The notes under the pieces were generated by a model, which ran no database searches, had not been told where the DNA came from, and saw nothing but the letters and a program-made list of their open reading frames with translations. Both the position numbers and the translations under genes were made by a program. Positions 39,401 to 45,804 of a stretch of 64,000 nucleotides of DNA are shown here, piece after piece. Within the stretch, counting starts at the first letter, position 1; each line of letters starts with the position of its first letter. Source of the stretch: Cupriavidus sp. YR651 (GTDB lineage: Bacteria; Pseudomonadota; Gammaproteobacteria; Burkholderiales; Burkholderiaceae); assembly GCF_900101625.1 (NCBI RefSeq), contig NZ_FMYZ01000006.1, positions 1-64,000 of the forward strand, in the 5' to 3' direction.

Positions 39401-41862
39401 GGCCGGCTGGCACGGCGGTGACGCTCTCGTTCGGCACCAGCCAGAGCAAGCAGACGCTGACGCAGGACAGCACCACGCATAGCGGATCGAATGTGCAGGC
39501 GGGCGGCACCGCCACCTTCATCGCCACGGGCGTGGACGCCGATGGCCAAAAGACCGCCGGCAATCTCGACATCGTGGGCTCGGATGTTGCCGCAACGAAG
39601 GTGGCGCTCGCCGCCAGGGGCGACGTGAACATCGTCTCGGCCACCGACACGAACGAGAGCCACAGCACGAACAAGTCGAGCAGCGGCAGCATCGGCGTGT
39701 CGTACGGCACCGCGGAATTCGGGGTATCGGCCTCCGCATCGAAGAGCAAGGGCAACGCCGACAGCACCGGCACCACCCAGGTCAACAGCCACGTGACCGG
39801 CAGCGAATCGGTATCGATCGTGTCGGGCAAGGACACCAACGTCCTCGGCGGCGTGGTCAGCGGCGGCAAGGTATCGGCCGACGTGGGCGGCAACCTGAAC
39901 CTGGCCAGCCAGCAAGACACCGAGGAAAGCCATGCCCGCCAGCAGAGCATGGGCGGCGGCCTCAGCTTCAGCCAGGGCGGGGGCGTGAGCGGGTCCTTCT
40001 CCGCGTCGAAGGGCAAGGCCGATGGCAGCTATGCCAACGTCACCGAGCAATCCGGCATCCGTGCGGGCGACGGCGGGTTCGACCTCGACGTCAAGGGCAA
40101 CACGGACCTCAACGGCGCGGTGATCGCCAGCACGGCGACGGCGGACAAGAACAGGCTCTCCACCGGCACGCTCTCCTGGAACGATATCGAGAACAAGTCG
40201 GACTACAGCGCCACGTCGCTGGGCGTGAGCGGCGGCTTCAGCTTCGGGCCCAAGGTGGAGGACAAGAAGACCGGCCAGACCTCCGGCAAGAACACCGGGG
40301 GCGTAAGCCCGATGATCCCGCAGCACGAAAGCGGCAGCCAGCGCGGCGTGGCGCAATCGGGCGTCTCGGCGGGAACGATCACGATCACCGACACGGCCAG
40401 CCAGAAGCAGGACGTCGCGACGCTGAACCGGGACACGACGAACACCAACACGACGGTGAGCAAGGGTCCCGATCTGGCCAATGTGCTGGGCAAGCAGGCC
40501 GACATGATGGCGGCGGCACAGGCGGCCGGGGAGGCGGTGGCACGGACGGTTGGGGATATTGCGGACAGCAAGCGCGAGGATGCCGCCAAGGCCCTGAAGA
40601 AGGCGCAGGACGCTTTGACCAAGGACCCAAGCGAAGCCAATCGCGCTGCGGTTGCCGAGGCACTAGCCGCCGTCGAAGGGTGGGACGAAGGCGGCCAATA
40701 CCGCGCGGCGCTACACGCGGCAGGCGGCGCGATGATCGCGGGCCTGGGCGGCGGCAATGCGATTGCCGGGGCGGTGGGTGCCGGGCTGTCGTCAGTGGCC
40801 GCGAAACAGCTCGCGACGCTGGGCAAGTCGGTCGCAGATGGTGTCGACAGCGGCAACAAGAATCTGGATGAAGCCATCGGCAACCTGGCGGCGAACTTCG
40901 CGGCTGGTGGATTGGGAGCGGCTGTCGGCGGTGGCTCAGGGGCGGCAACTGCGGCGAATGCGGATCGGTTTAATCGGCAGTTGCATCCCAATGAAGAGCG
41001 GAAGCTGGCCGACTTGCAGAAAGGCAAGACCAAGGAGGAGCAGCAAAGGCTGGCCGATGCCGCCTGCGCGCTGGTCAACTGCGCGCTCGATGTGCCGAGC
41101 AACGATCCGAGCTATATGGAGAAGCTTGCCTCGCAGCAGCGTGGGCAGCAATACCCGGCTGAACAGGAGCAGTTGAAGACGTCCGGCCTATTCATGTATG
41201 AGCCGCTCGATGTGGTGCTGGATTTGCAGACGCGGGGCCGAGATTCTGCGCTCAACGAGGTAAAGAGTGTCCTGCGTGGGGCATCCAATTTTGCAAATCA
41301 GTTTGGCGGGCTCCTTAAGGCTAGTGGGCCGCAGCCACAGCAAGTGACGCCTGATGATCTACCAGGTCACGACGGCGGCAGCGAGCCGCCAACGGCAGGC
41401 GGTGCTGCAGTTGCCGGGCCGGTCGCATTTCCGTGTGGCAACGTGATCTGTCAGAGCGGCGTTGTCGTTCCAGGTAAGCCGGGATATGTACCAGATAACG
41501 CAACTCTCTCCTCGGATGGAAATGATTACGATAATCCAGCAAATGATGCGTCAATTCTTGATACCAAGGCAAATACCCACATCCTTGATGGCGACGGACC
41601 AGGATCAGGAGGGCATCGGTTCGGTACTGGAAAGCCGGGGAAATCGGAATTTCCGCAATCTTGGAGCGACAAAAAAATTGCCAATGTCATTTCGGATATA
41701 GCTACAGATCCGAATGTTCAATGGTCAGAACCTAATAGACGCGGTTATGTAAATACAACCGTCGGTGTTGACGGCGTTGATGTCTTCGTAGTTTTTGATA
41801 CCATAAATGGTAGGGTTGTAACGGGATATCCGATCAATCTTCCAAGGAATCCAAAGCCATGA
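33436..41862 (+). CDS. cdiA: CdiA-type filamentous haemagglutinin with C-terminal EndoU nuclease toxin
   Basis: 2808 residues. The ATG at 33436 starts an extended signal peptide region (MNRLCYRIVFNRSRAMPMAVAE), with cleavage near residue 78 (MLAGAQ). Layout: TPS secretion domain about 79-330 (NxGLLVDGAGFINTSR type motif), first haemagglutinin repeat block about 330-940, a non-repetitive stretch about 940-1265 (with CNDNDC) where CDI receptor-binding domains sit, a conserved segment about 1268-1420 (FTDYGKFLSSDYMLG, KRLGDGFYEQKLI), a second repeat block about 1420-2265, an Ala-rich pretoxin region, the FNRQLHPNEE junction at 2513, and the toxin domain. The C-terminus matches bacterial EndoU RNases. 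It is exported by CdiB and delivers the toxin on contact. The stop overlaps the immunity gene start (ATGA). Confidence 0.92.
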   Translation: MNRLCYRIVFNRSRAMPMAVAETACGNGRGTTVGATGGASPARTSAPPDVAWFAVPAIRLAIWAIWGACMGLPMLAGAQIVADPNAGAHRPGVVQTANGLQQVNITRPSTAGVSTNHYTQFDVNKGGAILNNSPGLVATQQAGYINGNPNLLPGGSARIIVNQVNSTSPSQLRGYLEVAGQRAEVIVANPNGLLVDGAGFINTSRVTLTTGLPVYGGSGSLDAFRVSGGQIRVEGVGLNAAGIDQVDLISRAVKVNAALYANRLNVVAGANRVDYHSLDATAIAGTGASPSAGIDVSQLGGMYANKILLASTEAGVGVSLRGVTAAQAGDLTLTSQGKLVMAGDTSATGTLAATARDGIDHSGTTYAGKRLAIDTQGALTNDGTLAAGADLSAHAASIASTGTLAAGTKPDGTIGQPGSIELDASGALQASKVLAGGDASLRGASVDLAGSQTSANGALKVAATQGDVNLRRAKVLAGTTLDLQATADIDNSAGRIDAGGAVSMTATSVRNDGGTLATGGNAAITANRAVSNTGGKMAAADLHIAAQTIDNANGQIDAEGVTLRTTGDLSNAGGTITQFGTRDASISAGGVLDNRNGTLTANGANATVSGQSVLNGGGRIAHAGAGTLTVDADDAVDNTTGTLAGNGNLSLAADHLTNAGGAKLAASGNLALAVRSGVDNRGGTVYGGESLKLEQAAARLDNRGGMLLGGTDLSLKVADLNNLGGTIRANQDIGIGGAVAGSGEMTAGRNLSLDVAGDYLNDATNKLGANGDLKLSASGTLTNAGKLAAGQTLTVQGANVVNAAGAILNGAATHVDAIDTIRNAGRIEGNTVHTTSAVFDNTGAVIGNDVQINAQRIANTGSAAIMAATRSLKLYASEAVTNTDGATLYSLGHLQIARDGARGADGMLVNQTTSLVNSSATIEADGDIDIAAREVVNKRTRIVTEAGTPAQTARKTLTTWTAGLDGGAASYKSYTFPGWEWHQINAPISEAMLIALRTPVTIEVPKGDVSAVEAAGQRLTFARAPTETWEIAPATHVCNDNDCTDTKAVVGERTFGKVQYYQSLEETGTTYRITFWPDWDPAKHIRPDDVRIRHDLADNGVDYNEISRTTVTTTATDRLVSATAAGVMQARGTIRINADGGSILNHASTMTAGGNLIRRATGGSVQDEGIALQQTVHATETSTFYWHEKSGSRSDQKDVAYPATPQAPTTIQTLPALATANGAVQTTAHDVTIAAVDGVGNPVAINGAQTGAASGQTGRPQTLGTQGGGIPGLHLPTSGLYTFRTAPGDTYLVATDSRFTDYGKFLSSDYMLGALGLSPQTTQKRLGDGFYEQKLIRDQITQLTGKTFLAGHSDQMTAYQALMDNGATYARAFSLTPGVGLTDEQMRQLTTDMVWMVAQDVTLPDGTTQSVLVPKVYLAQGNGVDLNSTGALVAGHAVAVNATGTVKNSGSIVGDLATQVLGTDIVNRGNVGGTRGTTLVSASQDVRNEGGRIGGKDVVVSAGRDVVNDTRTVTASHSVGNSSASSTAVASAGTIAATGSASVLAGRDIHIAGGAVDAGEHALLAAGRDLNLGTTALGTTQDYAARGAQSYSHDKTTTNLGTSVNAGKNVVAVAGRDATITGSTVKGGENVSVIAGRDTTITAALDTHTHSEGSLGGKKHQYKQSSYDENASGSFVQAGRNATLAAGQAGTAAAALQSVGISPAADTAGGKGDLSVLGSSVSTGDKAGKGGTAQLIASGDITVGAVNETHTSDSWSQSRKSGFLSKSETTRESSAQQNVAVGSVVSADTVAGSAGSDLTIGGSTVAATHDLTLEAGRDLTITTAENTSKRHSFERSKSSGLGATGGGISYGMRDKKDTVHDSAVTHTGSLVGSTDGNVSLKAGSTLRVTGSEVIAAKDLTGVGADVVIEAARGTEHHDETHEVKQTGFTLGVSGGAIGSAINAGQKVASATQSQDGRASALWGLAAGRDAYDAAAGAGEALDSLAAGKGPAGTAVTLSFGTSQSKQTLTQDSTTHSGSNVQAGGTATFIATGVDADGQKTAGNLDIVGSDVAATKVALAARGDVNIVSATDTNESHSTNKSSSGSIGVSYGTAEFGVSASASKSKGNADSTGTTQVNSHVTGSESVSIVSGKDTNVLGGVVSGGKVSADVGGNLNLASQQDTEESHARQQSMGGGLSFSQGGGVSGSFSASKGKADGSYANVTEQSGIRAGDGGFDLDVKGNTDLNGAVIASTATADKNRLSTGTLSWNDIENKSDYSATSLGVSGGFSFGPKVEDKKTGQTSGKNTGGVSPMIPQHESGSQRGVAQSGVSAGTITITDTASQKQDVATLNRDTTNTNTTVSKGPDLANVLGKQADMMAAAQAAGEAVARTVGDIADSKREDAAKALKKAQDALTKDPSEANRAAVAEALAAVEGWDEGGQYRAALHAAGGAMIAGLGGGNAIAGAVGAGLSSVAAKQLATLGKSVADGVDSGNKNLDEAIGNLAANFAAGGLGAAVGGGSGAATAANADRFNRQLHPNEERKLADLQKGKTKEEQQRLADAACALVNCALDVPSNDPSYMEKLASQQRGQQYPAEQEQLKTSGLFMYEPLDVVLDLQTRGRDSALNEVKSVLRGASNFANQFGGLLKASGPQPQQVTPDDLPGHDGGSEPPTAGGAAVAGPVAFPCGNVICQSGVVVPGKPGYVPDNATLSSDGNDYDNPANDASILDTKANTHILDGDGPGSGGHRFGTGKPGKSEFPQSWSDKKIANVISDIATDPNVQWSEPNRRGYVNTTVGVDGVDVFVVFDTINGRVVTGYPINLPRNPKP
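40972..41859 (+). other. Variable CdiA-CT with EndoU RNase domain (residues 2513-2808)
   Basis: The junction motif NRQLHPNE at residue 2513 is the boundary seen in Burkholderia-type CdiA proteins, after which sequences diverge. The final 94 residues (from 2715) match the bacterial EndoU toxin: HILDGDGPGSGGH with His2715 and His2727, GKSEFPQSWSDKKI with Lys2736, and VVTGYP with Tyr2798, which line up with the His-His-Lys-Tyr active site of EndoU/BECR-fold tRNA anticodon nucleases. Base composition turns AT-rich from about 41,200, marking the toxin module as transferred. The specific RNA target cannot be read from sequence. Confidence 0.8.
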
Positions 41863-42167
41863 CAAAAGATTTCAAATTTATCGAAGAAAACTTGACCTTC
41901 ATTATCCGAGAATTGCAGCTGCAATGTTCCGGCTCTGAAACCTGGCTTCCCGATGGAATGATGAGTTACGCCGAACAGGTTGCTCAGATCGAGGGTTTTG
42001 CCTGTGACGCGGGAGAATATGGAATTGCTTACGAGAGCATGGTCAGCTTGATAGAGGCGGTCCCGGTAAAACTTTCAGGGAAAGCCGCTATAAAGCTGCT
42101 GGAAATTGGACTTTTGTTTGGTTTCAAGACCGAGCTTAAGGAAGATGGCGATTTTGATAGGCGATAG
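41859..42167 (+). CDS. cdiI: Cognate immunity protein, MafI family
   Basis: 102 residues, small acidic helical cytoplasmic protein. The EGFACDAGEYGIAYESMVSLIEA pattern resembles MafI, the immunity protein of EndoU-type MafB toxins of Neisseria, which fits the EndoU domain of the adjacent CdiA. The ATG overlaps the cdiA stop by 4 bases, the standard arrangement that keeps toxin and antidote together. AT-rich like the toxin module. It should bind and block the EndoU domain in the producing cell. Confidence 0.8.
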   Translation: MTKDFKFIEENLTFIIRELQLQCSGSETWLPDGMMSYAEQVAQIEGFACDAGEYGIAYESMVSLIEAVPVKLSGKAAIKLLEIGLLFGFKTELKEDGDFDRR

Positions 42168-42248
42168 ATTGAGCTTTTTGAGCCCAATAGGACAACCGGA
42201 TCGCAGGTGGTGGTCACCAGACACGATCTGCGGCTGGGCGAAACATAA
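42168..42248 (+). pseudogene. Possible remnant of a displaced CdiA-CT tail (1)
   Basis: Directly after the cdiI stop, the same frame stays open for 26 codons with protein-like composition (ELFEPNRTTGSQVVVTRHD, ending LRLGET) and then stops, 31 bases before the CPCC gene. It has no start or ribosome site. It could be the C-terminal end of an older toxin whose immunity gene is the next one. Short, so weak evidence. Confidence 0.3.
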
Positions 42249-42279
42249 TTTATGTGGATCAATCTGCTCGAAAGCAAAG

Positions 42280-42534
42280 ATGAGCCATTTTCCTTGCCCA
42301 TGTTGCGGAAATTTCACTCTAAATGAGATTTCAGGTGGTACGTTCGAAATTTGCCATGTGTGTTTTTGGGAGGACGACCAGATTCAGCTGAACTACCCCG
42401 ATATAGCTGGAGGTGCCAATAAAGTTTCTCTTAAAGAGGCTCGTGAAAATTACAAGCGATATGGCGCAATCGTGGAGCGCTTCGTAGATAAAATTCGGCA
42501 GCCAAACAAGGATGAATTGCCAGAGTCTAGATAA
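42280..42534 (+). CDS. CPCC-family cysteine-rich protein, probable orphan immunity
   Basis: 84 residues. FPCPCCGNFTLNEISGGTFEICHVCFWEDD is the Cys-rich CPCC signature (two CxxC pairs, likely a zinc ribbon), with an alpha-helical tail ending in a run of charged residues. This family recurs in polymorphic-toxin immunity loci. AT-rich. The ATG at 42280 was chosen because it begins exactly at the family N-terminus; the frame upstream is unrelated. Its matching toxin is absent from this window. Confidence 0.8.
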   Translation: MSHFPCPCCGNFTLNEISGGTFEICHVCFWEDDQIQLNYPDIAGGANKVSLKEARENYKRYGAIVERFVDKIRQPNKDELPESR

Positions 42535-42576
42535 ATGTCAAAGCTATGGGCGGACTATGGTCACTTAAATAGATGA
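42535..42576 (+). pseudogene. Possible remnant of a displaced CdiA-CT tail (2)
   Basis: A 13-codon frame (MSKLWADYGHLNR) runs from immediately after the CPCC stop and ends with TGA overlapping the ATG of the DUF596-like gene as ATGA. That is the same toxin/immunity overlap seen between cdiA and cdiI, so it looks like a cut-back toxin end. Very short, so weak on its own. Confidence 0.3.
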
Positions 42577-42901
42577 TTGAACGAGTACGCCAAAGCGCCT
42601 TCTGGCTTTCGATGGGCTCCGTATGGCAGCACATGACGGTGGAACTCGAACATTCGGCGATTGACTACAAGGACAAAGTAGAGCTGTTCTTTTCGATCTT
42701 GGATCGCCTGGGCTCTTGAAGCTTGCCAGCGATGGAGTGTTTCTCACTGGCGGCATCCAGGATCAGCTGGATCTACTCAGATCCTCATGGCCCGAGGAAC
42801 CGAATGAGGACGATCTCGACGGTTTTGGATTGTGGTTATTGACAGAAGCTCCGGCTGGAGTTGTCTGGATCAACCCAGACGGGAGTGAGGTGTGGACCTG
42901 A
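42573..42901 (+). pseudogene. DUF596-family gene split by a -1 frameshift
   Basis: Two adjacent reading frames together make one DUF596-like protein. The first half (42573-42719, 48 residues, MIERVRQSAFWLSMGSVWQH to ILDRLGS) ends in TGA; the second half (42716-42901, LASDGVFLTGGIQDQLDLL, then WLLTEAPAGVVWINPDGSEVWT) continues in another frame and matches the family's C-terminal pattern. One missing base near 42,716 would restore the frame. DUF596 genes sit beside haemagglutinin/CDI genes in several bacteria and are likely immunity proteins. A sequencing error or a truly dead gene are both possible. Confidence 0.65.
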
Positions 42902-42946
42902 TCGGTTGCACTGCCTGTTCGCTCGAAGCCGAAAAGTAGTGCATGA

Positions 42947-43006
42947 GCTACTGCCGAGTTGTCAGTTTCGTTGCCTAACGCAATCCTCAAGAACGTGTTC
43001 GGTTAA
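42947..43006 (+). pseudogene. Possible remnant of a displaced CdiA-CT tail (3)
   Basis: A 19-codon protein-like end (ELSVSLPNAILKNVFG and stop) without a start, finishing 5 bases before the DUF6984 gene. It is placed like the end of a toxin before its immunity gene. The upstream portion is interrupted by a stop at 42944. Confidence 0.25.
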
Positions 43007-43011
43007 AGACA

Positions 43012-43386
43012 ATGATTACGCGCCCAATCACGGAACGAGAAATTCTCTTGCTGCGTCAACTTGGCGAGATCGGGTTGTTGCGAGGCACGATTGACACGCT
43101 CCTTGCGAAGCAAGTAGCGGTGAAAAATCTAGAAGATGGTCGTATGGGAAGTTTCCGAATAATTTCTTCAAGCGGTGAATTTTCACAGTGCTGGCGAATG
43201 GTAGCCTCGGCAAAGTCAAACGATCTAGATGGGACGCTTTTGGTTGCGACACTCTTTGTCGACGAAGATGGGATCCCATGTGAAGTAGATATCTGGAAGG
43301 TTGATTTTTCGGCACTAATAGAGCTCCCGGAAAAATGGGAGCCGGAAGATTTCCCGCGCTTTCCTGGATCTGGCACCGGGATCTAG
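43012..43386 (+). CDS. DUF6984-like small protein, probable orphan immunity
   Basis: 124 residues, cytoplasmic. It matches the pattern I associate with DUF6984: RPITEREILLLRQLG at the start, LEDGRMGSFRIISS in the middle, and EVDIWKVDFSALIELPEKW near the end. Such proteins are common beside polymorphic toxins. AT-rich like its neighbours and in the same orientation as cdiA. Function inferred only from location. Confidence 0.65.
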   Translation: MITRPITEREILLLRQLGEIGLLRGTIDTLLAKQVAVKNLEDGRMGSFRIISSSGEFSQCWRMVASAKSNDLDGTLLVATLFVDEDGIPCEVDIWKVDFSALIELPEKWEPEDFPRFPGSGTGI

Positions 43387-43387
43387 C

Positions 43388-43429
43388 CGCGATCAGCAGA
43401 ACGCGGTGATCGATGTTGCGAAAAGCTAG
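43388..43429 (+). pseudogene. Possible remnant of a displaced CdiA-CT tail (4)
   Basis: After the DUF6984 stop, a different frame gives SRDQQNAVIDVAKS and a stop, and is GC-richer than the flanks, ending 21 bases before the Imm42 gene. It is consistent with a toxin end, but the frame upstream overlaps DUF6984 coding and cannot be judged. Confidence 0.22.
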
Positions 43430-43450
43430 TAAATCCAAAGAAAAGTAAGA

Positions 43451-43927
43451 ATGCTATCTGGAAATCCTGATACTTTTGCCATTTGGTACGACTCTGTGGA
43501 AAGCTGGTCGACTGACAGATTTAAGAATGGATGTTTCGGGTACGTCATTGATGGAAACCTGATGTGGACAACGCGATCGACCATTGGGGTCGACCTGCAT
43601 ATGCTTGCCGGATTGCACTGCATGACCCACGCCGTGGAAGATGCGAGATTATTTAGCATGGCAACCAGCAACGCTTACTCCGAACTTTGTGAACGTGCGC
43701 TTCCCTCATCGAATTCGGACGCAAGGAACAGTGACTTCACGCATCTTGTATCGGCTGAGAGTCTTTCTGATGATGGATACTATGTATTTCTCATTGAATC
43801 AGCAGATCAGGCGAAATTAATTTATGGATTGAAGGGTGATTACGGTGGTGCAAAGGACATTCTTCTTGCGCGCGGCGAATTTCAAACTACCGTAAATCAA
43901 GCTATAGAAAAATCGAAGTCGGTATAG
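43451..43927 (+). CDS. Imm42-like immunity protein, orphan
   Basis: 158 residues. The opening MLSGNPDTFAIWYDSVESWS, then FKNGCFGYVIDGNLMW, resembles the Imm42 immunity family of polymorphic-toxin systems. No signal or membrane segment. It is the last gene before cdiB, AT-rich, and its toxin is not present in the window. It probably protects against a toxin carried by sibling strains or formerly by this cdiA. Confidence 0.72.
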   Translation: MLSGNPDTFAIWYDSVESWSTDRFKNGCFGYVIDGNLMWTTRSTIGVDLHMLAGLHCMTHAVEDARLFSMATSNAYSELCERALPSSNSDARNSDFTHLVSAESLSDDGYYVFLIESADQAKLIYGLKGDYGGAKDILLARGEFQTTVNQAIEKSKSV

Positions 43928-43997
43928 CCTCGTACGATTATTCTGCATTTCAAATTTATCGCGACGGGTGTTTTCATACAGTCACTCCCTCACCCCG

Positions 43998-45773
43998 ATG
44001 TCCAAGAAATCGCATCACATTGCCGCCGCCGCAGCACTCGCCTTGGCCCTCGCCGCTCACTCACAGGCGACCAACGCACAAGTCTTACCTCTGAACCCCG
44101 GCCAATCCGCTGCCCTCAACAACGCTGAGCAAGAGCAACGTAATCGTCAGCAGCAGGAAGCCCGTGAGCGCGCTGCGGTCGTCGATGCGCCGGTGGTCCG
44201 TGCCGAAGCCATCGCCCGTGCTGAGTTTCCGGTGTTGCCCACGGAAGAGCCCTGCTTCCGCATTGGCGATTTCGTCCTCGAAGTCCCCAAGGACCTTCCG
44301 GCCGATCTCCGCGTCCGCGGCGCGTCGGCATTGCCGATGGATCCGTTCGCGTTCGCGCGACTTTGGCTCGATCATTACCAGGGTGAATGCATTGGCAAGC
44401 AGGGTGTTGAAACGCTCGTGAAGGGACTTTCGCAGGCGATCCTGTCGAAGGGATATGTCACCACGCGCGTGCTGGTGCCCGAACAGGATCTGGCATCCGG
44501 CACGCTGAAGCTGGCGCTGATTCCGGGCGTGATCGGAGATATTCGCTTCAATGGCCCGGATCTCTGGGGCACATGGAAGACCGCATTCCCGACGGCGCCC
44601 GGCGAACTGCTGAATCTGCGCGACCTGGAGCAAGGCCTTGAGCAGATGAAGCGCGTGGCCAGTCAGGACGTCGATATGCAAATCGTGCCGACTGCCGTGC
44701 CGGGCCTTAGCGACGTTGTGATTGCAGTGAAGCGAAACAAGCCGTGGACGATGGTGGCGTCGGTCGATAACTCCGGCTCGCGCTCTACGGGCAAGTGGCA
44801 GGGCAATGTGAGTGCCGGCGTCGATAATCCGTTCGGTCTCAATGACATATTCAACATCGGCTACAACCAGGACCTGATCTTCGGCAACAAGGCACATGGC
44901 ACGCGCGGATGGAACGGGTTCTATTCGATTCCGTGGGGTTACTGGACGGCCACGCTGTCCGCCTACAGCAGCAATTACTTCCAGCAGATCGCGGGGGTGA
45001 ATACCACGTTCATATCGAGCGGGAAATCCGAGAACGTGGATCTGAAGCTGCATCGCGTGCTGCGTCGCAGCCAGAACGATGTGCTCGGCATGCAGCTGCG
45101 ATTGACGCGCCGCTTCGGCAAGAGCTTTATCGAGGACACCGAGATTGCGCAGCAGCGTCGCAACAACACGATTCTCGAATTCGGCGTGACGGATCGGCAT
45201 TACTTCGGCCAGTCGCAGCTCGATGCCACGCTGGCATTCCGCCAGGGCATCGGCGCATTCGGCGCGCAGCCCGATGCCCTGGCCGCCGAAGATGGCCCGA
45301 CCTGGCGCTATCGGATGATGGTGCTCGATGCCAACCTCTCGGTGCCGCTCAGGATCGCCGATCAGCCCTTCCGCTACGTCACCACAATGCGCGGCCAATT
45401 CACCAATGACCGGCTCTATTACGTCGATGACCTGACCATCGGCAGCCGCTACACGGTGCGCGGCTTTGACGGCGAAAGCCAGCTCGCGGGCGAGCGTGGC
45501 TTCTATTGGCGCAATGAATTGCAGGCGCCGCTGGGTGCCAGCGGGCAGGCCGTGTATGTCGGGCTGGACTATGGCCGGGTGTACGGGCCATCCACCGAAG
45601 CACTGGTCGGCACGCAACTCGCCGGCGCGGTAGTTGGCCTGCGTGGCGGCATCGGCTCATCGAACTTCGGCAGCGTTTCTTATGACGTGTTTCTCGGAAT
45701 GCCCGTGTACAAGCCCGAACAGTTTCATACGGCCGGCGTGACTGCGGGCATGCAGGCGACTTATCAGTATTGA
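43998..45773 (+). CDS. cdiB: CdiB-type two-partner secretion transporter
   Basis: 591 residues. Signal peptide (residues 1-27, ending ATNAQ), a periplasmic helical region, two POTRA domains (about 80-235; ARLWLDHYQGECIGKQGVETL, IPGVIGDIRFNGPD) and a C-terminal 16-strand beta-barrel with the conserved TVRGFDG segment of TpsB proteins. It exports CdiA across the outer membrane. Composition returns to GC-rich here. A GTG at 43968 in the same frame would precede the signal peptide by 10 residues; the ATG is preferred. Gene order cdiA-cdiI-(orphans)-cdiB matches the Burkholderia-type arrangement. It is convergent with the transglutaminase operon, 31 bases apart. Confidence 0.92.
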   Translation: MSKKSHHIAAAAALALALAAHSQATNAQVLPLNPGQSAALNNAEQEQRNRQQQEARERAAVVDAPVVRAEAIARAEFPVLPTEEPCFRIGDFVLEVPKDLPADLRVRGASALPMDPFAFARLWLDHYQGECIGKQGVETLVKGLSQAILSKGYVTTRVLVPEQDLASGTLKLALIPGVIGDIRFNGPDLWGTWKTAFPTAPGELLNLRDLEQGLEQMKRVASQDVDMQIVPTAVPGLSDVVIAVKRNKPWTMVASVDNSGSRSTGKWQGNVSAGVDNPFGLNDIFNIGYNQDLIFGNKAHGTRGWNGFYSIPWGYWTATLSAYSSNYFQQIAGVNTTFISSGKSENVDLKLHRVLRRSQNDVLGMQLRLTRRFGKSFIEDTEIAQQRRNNTILEFGVTDRHYFGQSQLDATLAFRQGIGAFGAQPDALAAEDGPTWRYRMMVLDANLSVPLRIADQPFRYVTTMRGQFTNDRLYYVDDLTIGSRYTVRGFDGESQLAGERGFYWRNELQAPLGASGQAVYVGLDYGRVYGPSTEALVGTQLAGAVVGLRGGIGSSNFGSVSYDVFLGMPVYKPEQFHTAGVTAGMQATYQY

Positions 45774-45804
45774 CGCCCGCAAGGCCGCACAAAAGAAAGT
45801 CCAT

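Noticed and set aside
42861..43094. A 77-residue frame between the DUF596 and DUF6984 genes
   Set aside because: It overlaps both better-supported genes and has no family pattern.
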